From Rhizobium sp. NLR16a (GTDB lineage: Bacteria; Pseudomonadota; Alphaproteobacteria; Rhizobiales; Rhizobiaceae): 64,000 nucleotides of DNA. Positions 62,086 through 64,000 of the stretch are shown here, in pieces. The stretch is taken from the NCBI RefSeq assembly GCF_017948245.1, contig NZ_CP072868.1, positions 62,001-126,000 of the forward strand, given 5' to 3'. A program made the translations under genes and the position numbers. Position 1 is the first letter of the stretch, and every line of letters starts with the position of its first letter. The notes below the pieces were generated by a model. It worked only from the letters and a program-made list of their open reading frames with translations, did no database searches and was not told where the DNA came from.

Positions 62086-64000
<1,915 letters not shown>

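Overview
This window is chromosomal DNA from an alphaproteobacterium of the Rhizobium group, most likely close to R. etli, R. leguminosarum or R. phaseoli. The evidence is GC-rich coding sequence, rhizobial gene orders (cobS-cobT beside dnaJ-like/bolA, aroK-aroB-CNNM, small gene-xerD-accA, atpG-atpD-atpC), an ALAS-type hemA, a soluble FdsGBA formate dehydrogenase, and two copies of a two-palindrome intergenic repeat that resembles the rhizobial RIME element. I see no insertion sequence, prophage, CRISPR array or toxin-antitoxin pair. The window is mostly housekeeping genes with small accessory inserts.

Layout. 1-9 kb: methyltransferase fragment, gloB, a cupin, a YddG-like exporter, a DUF3108 protein, rpmB, a queuosine-precursor transporter behind a preQ1-I-like riboswitch, a P-loop kinase, a phytase-like protein and the cobaltochelatase genes cobT/cobS. 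9-25 kb: J-domain protein and bolA, CNNM transporter, aroB, aroK, xerD, accA, an L,D-transpeptidase lipoprotein, tusA, a CobW-family GTPase, a DD-carboxypeptidase, an M20 amidohydrolase, tRNA-Arg(CCU), several small envelope proteins, and dxr. 25-33 kb: a sugar operon read right to left (LacI regulator, binding protein, two permeases, RIME-like repeat, GH127 beta-L-arabinofuranosidase, ATPase), with two matching LacI-type operators at its head. 33-43 kb: hemA, a glycine-zipper lipoprotein, and tamA-tamB. TamB carries eight in-phase 107-residue repeats. 43-47 kb: Lrp regulator divergent from arginase and ornithine aminotransferase, then an orphan cheW. 47-54 kb: fdsG-fdsB-fdsA-fdhD-fdsD with a LysR gene upstream. 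54-56 kb: ArsR regulator, SDR oxidoreductase and soxR. 56-59 kb: TPP riboswitch, a truncated YkoF-like gene and thiX-thiZ-thiY. 59-64 kb: an acyltransferase, a polyprenyl-phosphate sugar transferase, and the end of the ATP synthase operon, which has an unrecognised zinc-ribbon gene between atpD and atpC.

Most interesting signals. (1) A SoxR-type promoter (19-bp spacer with a perfect soxbox) points away from soxR into about 210 bases that hold no credible ORF, fold into hairpins and end in a strong intrinsic terminator. This is a candidate redox-responsive small RNA. (2) A compact preQ1-I-like pseudoknot pairs with the start codon itself. (3) TamB has a perfect 321-bp repeat register over 2.57 kb. 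(4) A RIME-like repeat supplies the last 20 codons of thiZ. (5) A YkoF remnant sits between the TPP riboswitch and thiX. (6) A small CPFCG protein is translationally coupled inside the atp operon. (7) Operators are placed exactly in regulator promoters: LacI pair, ArsR and LysR.
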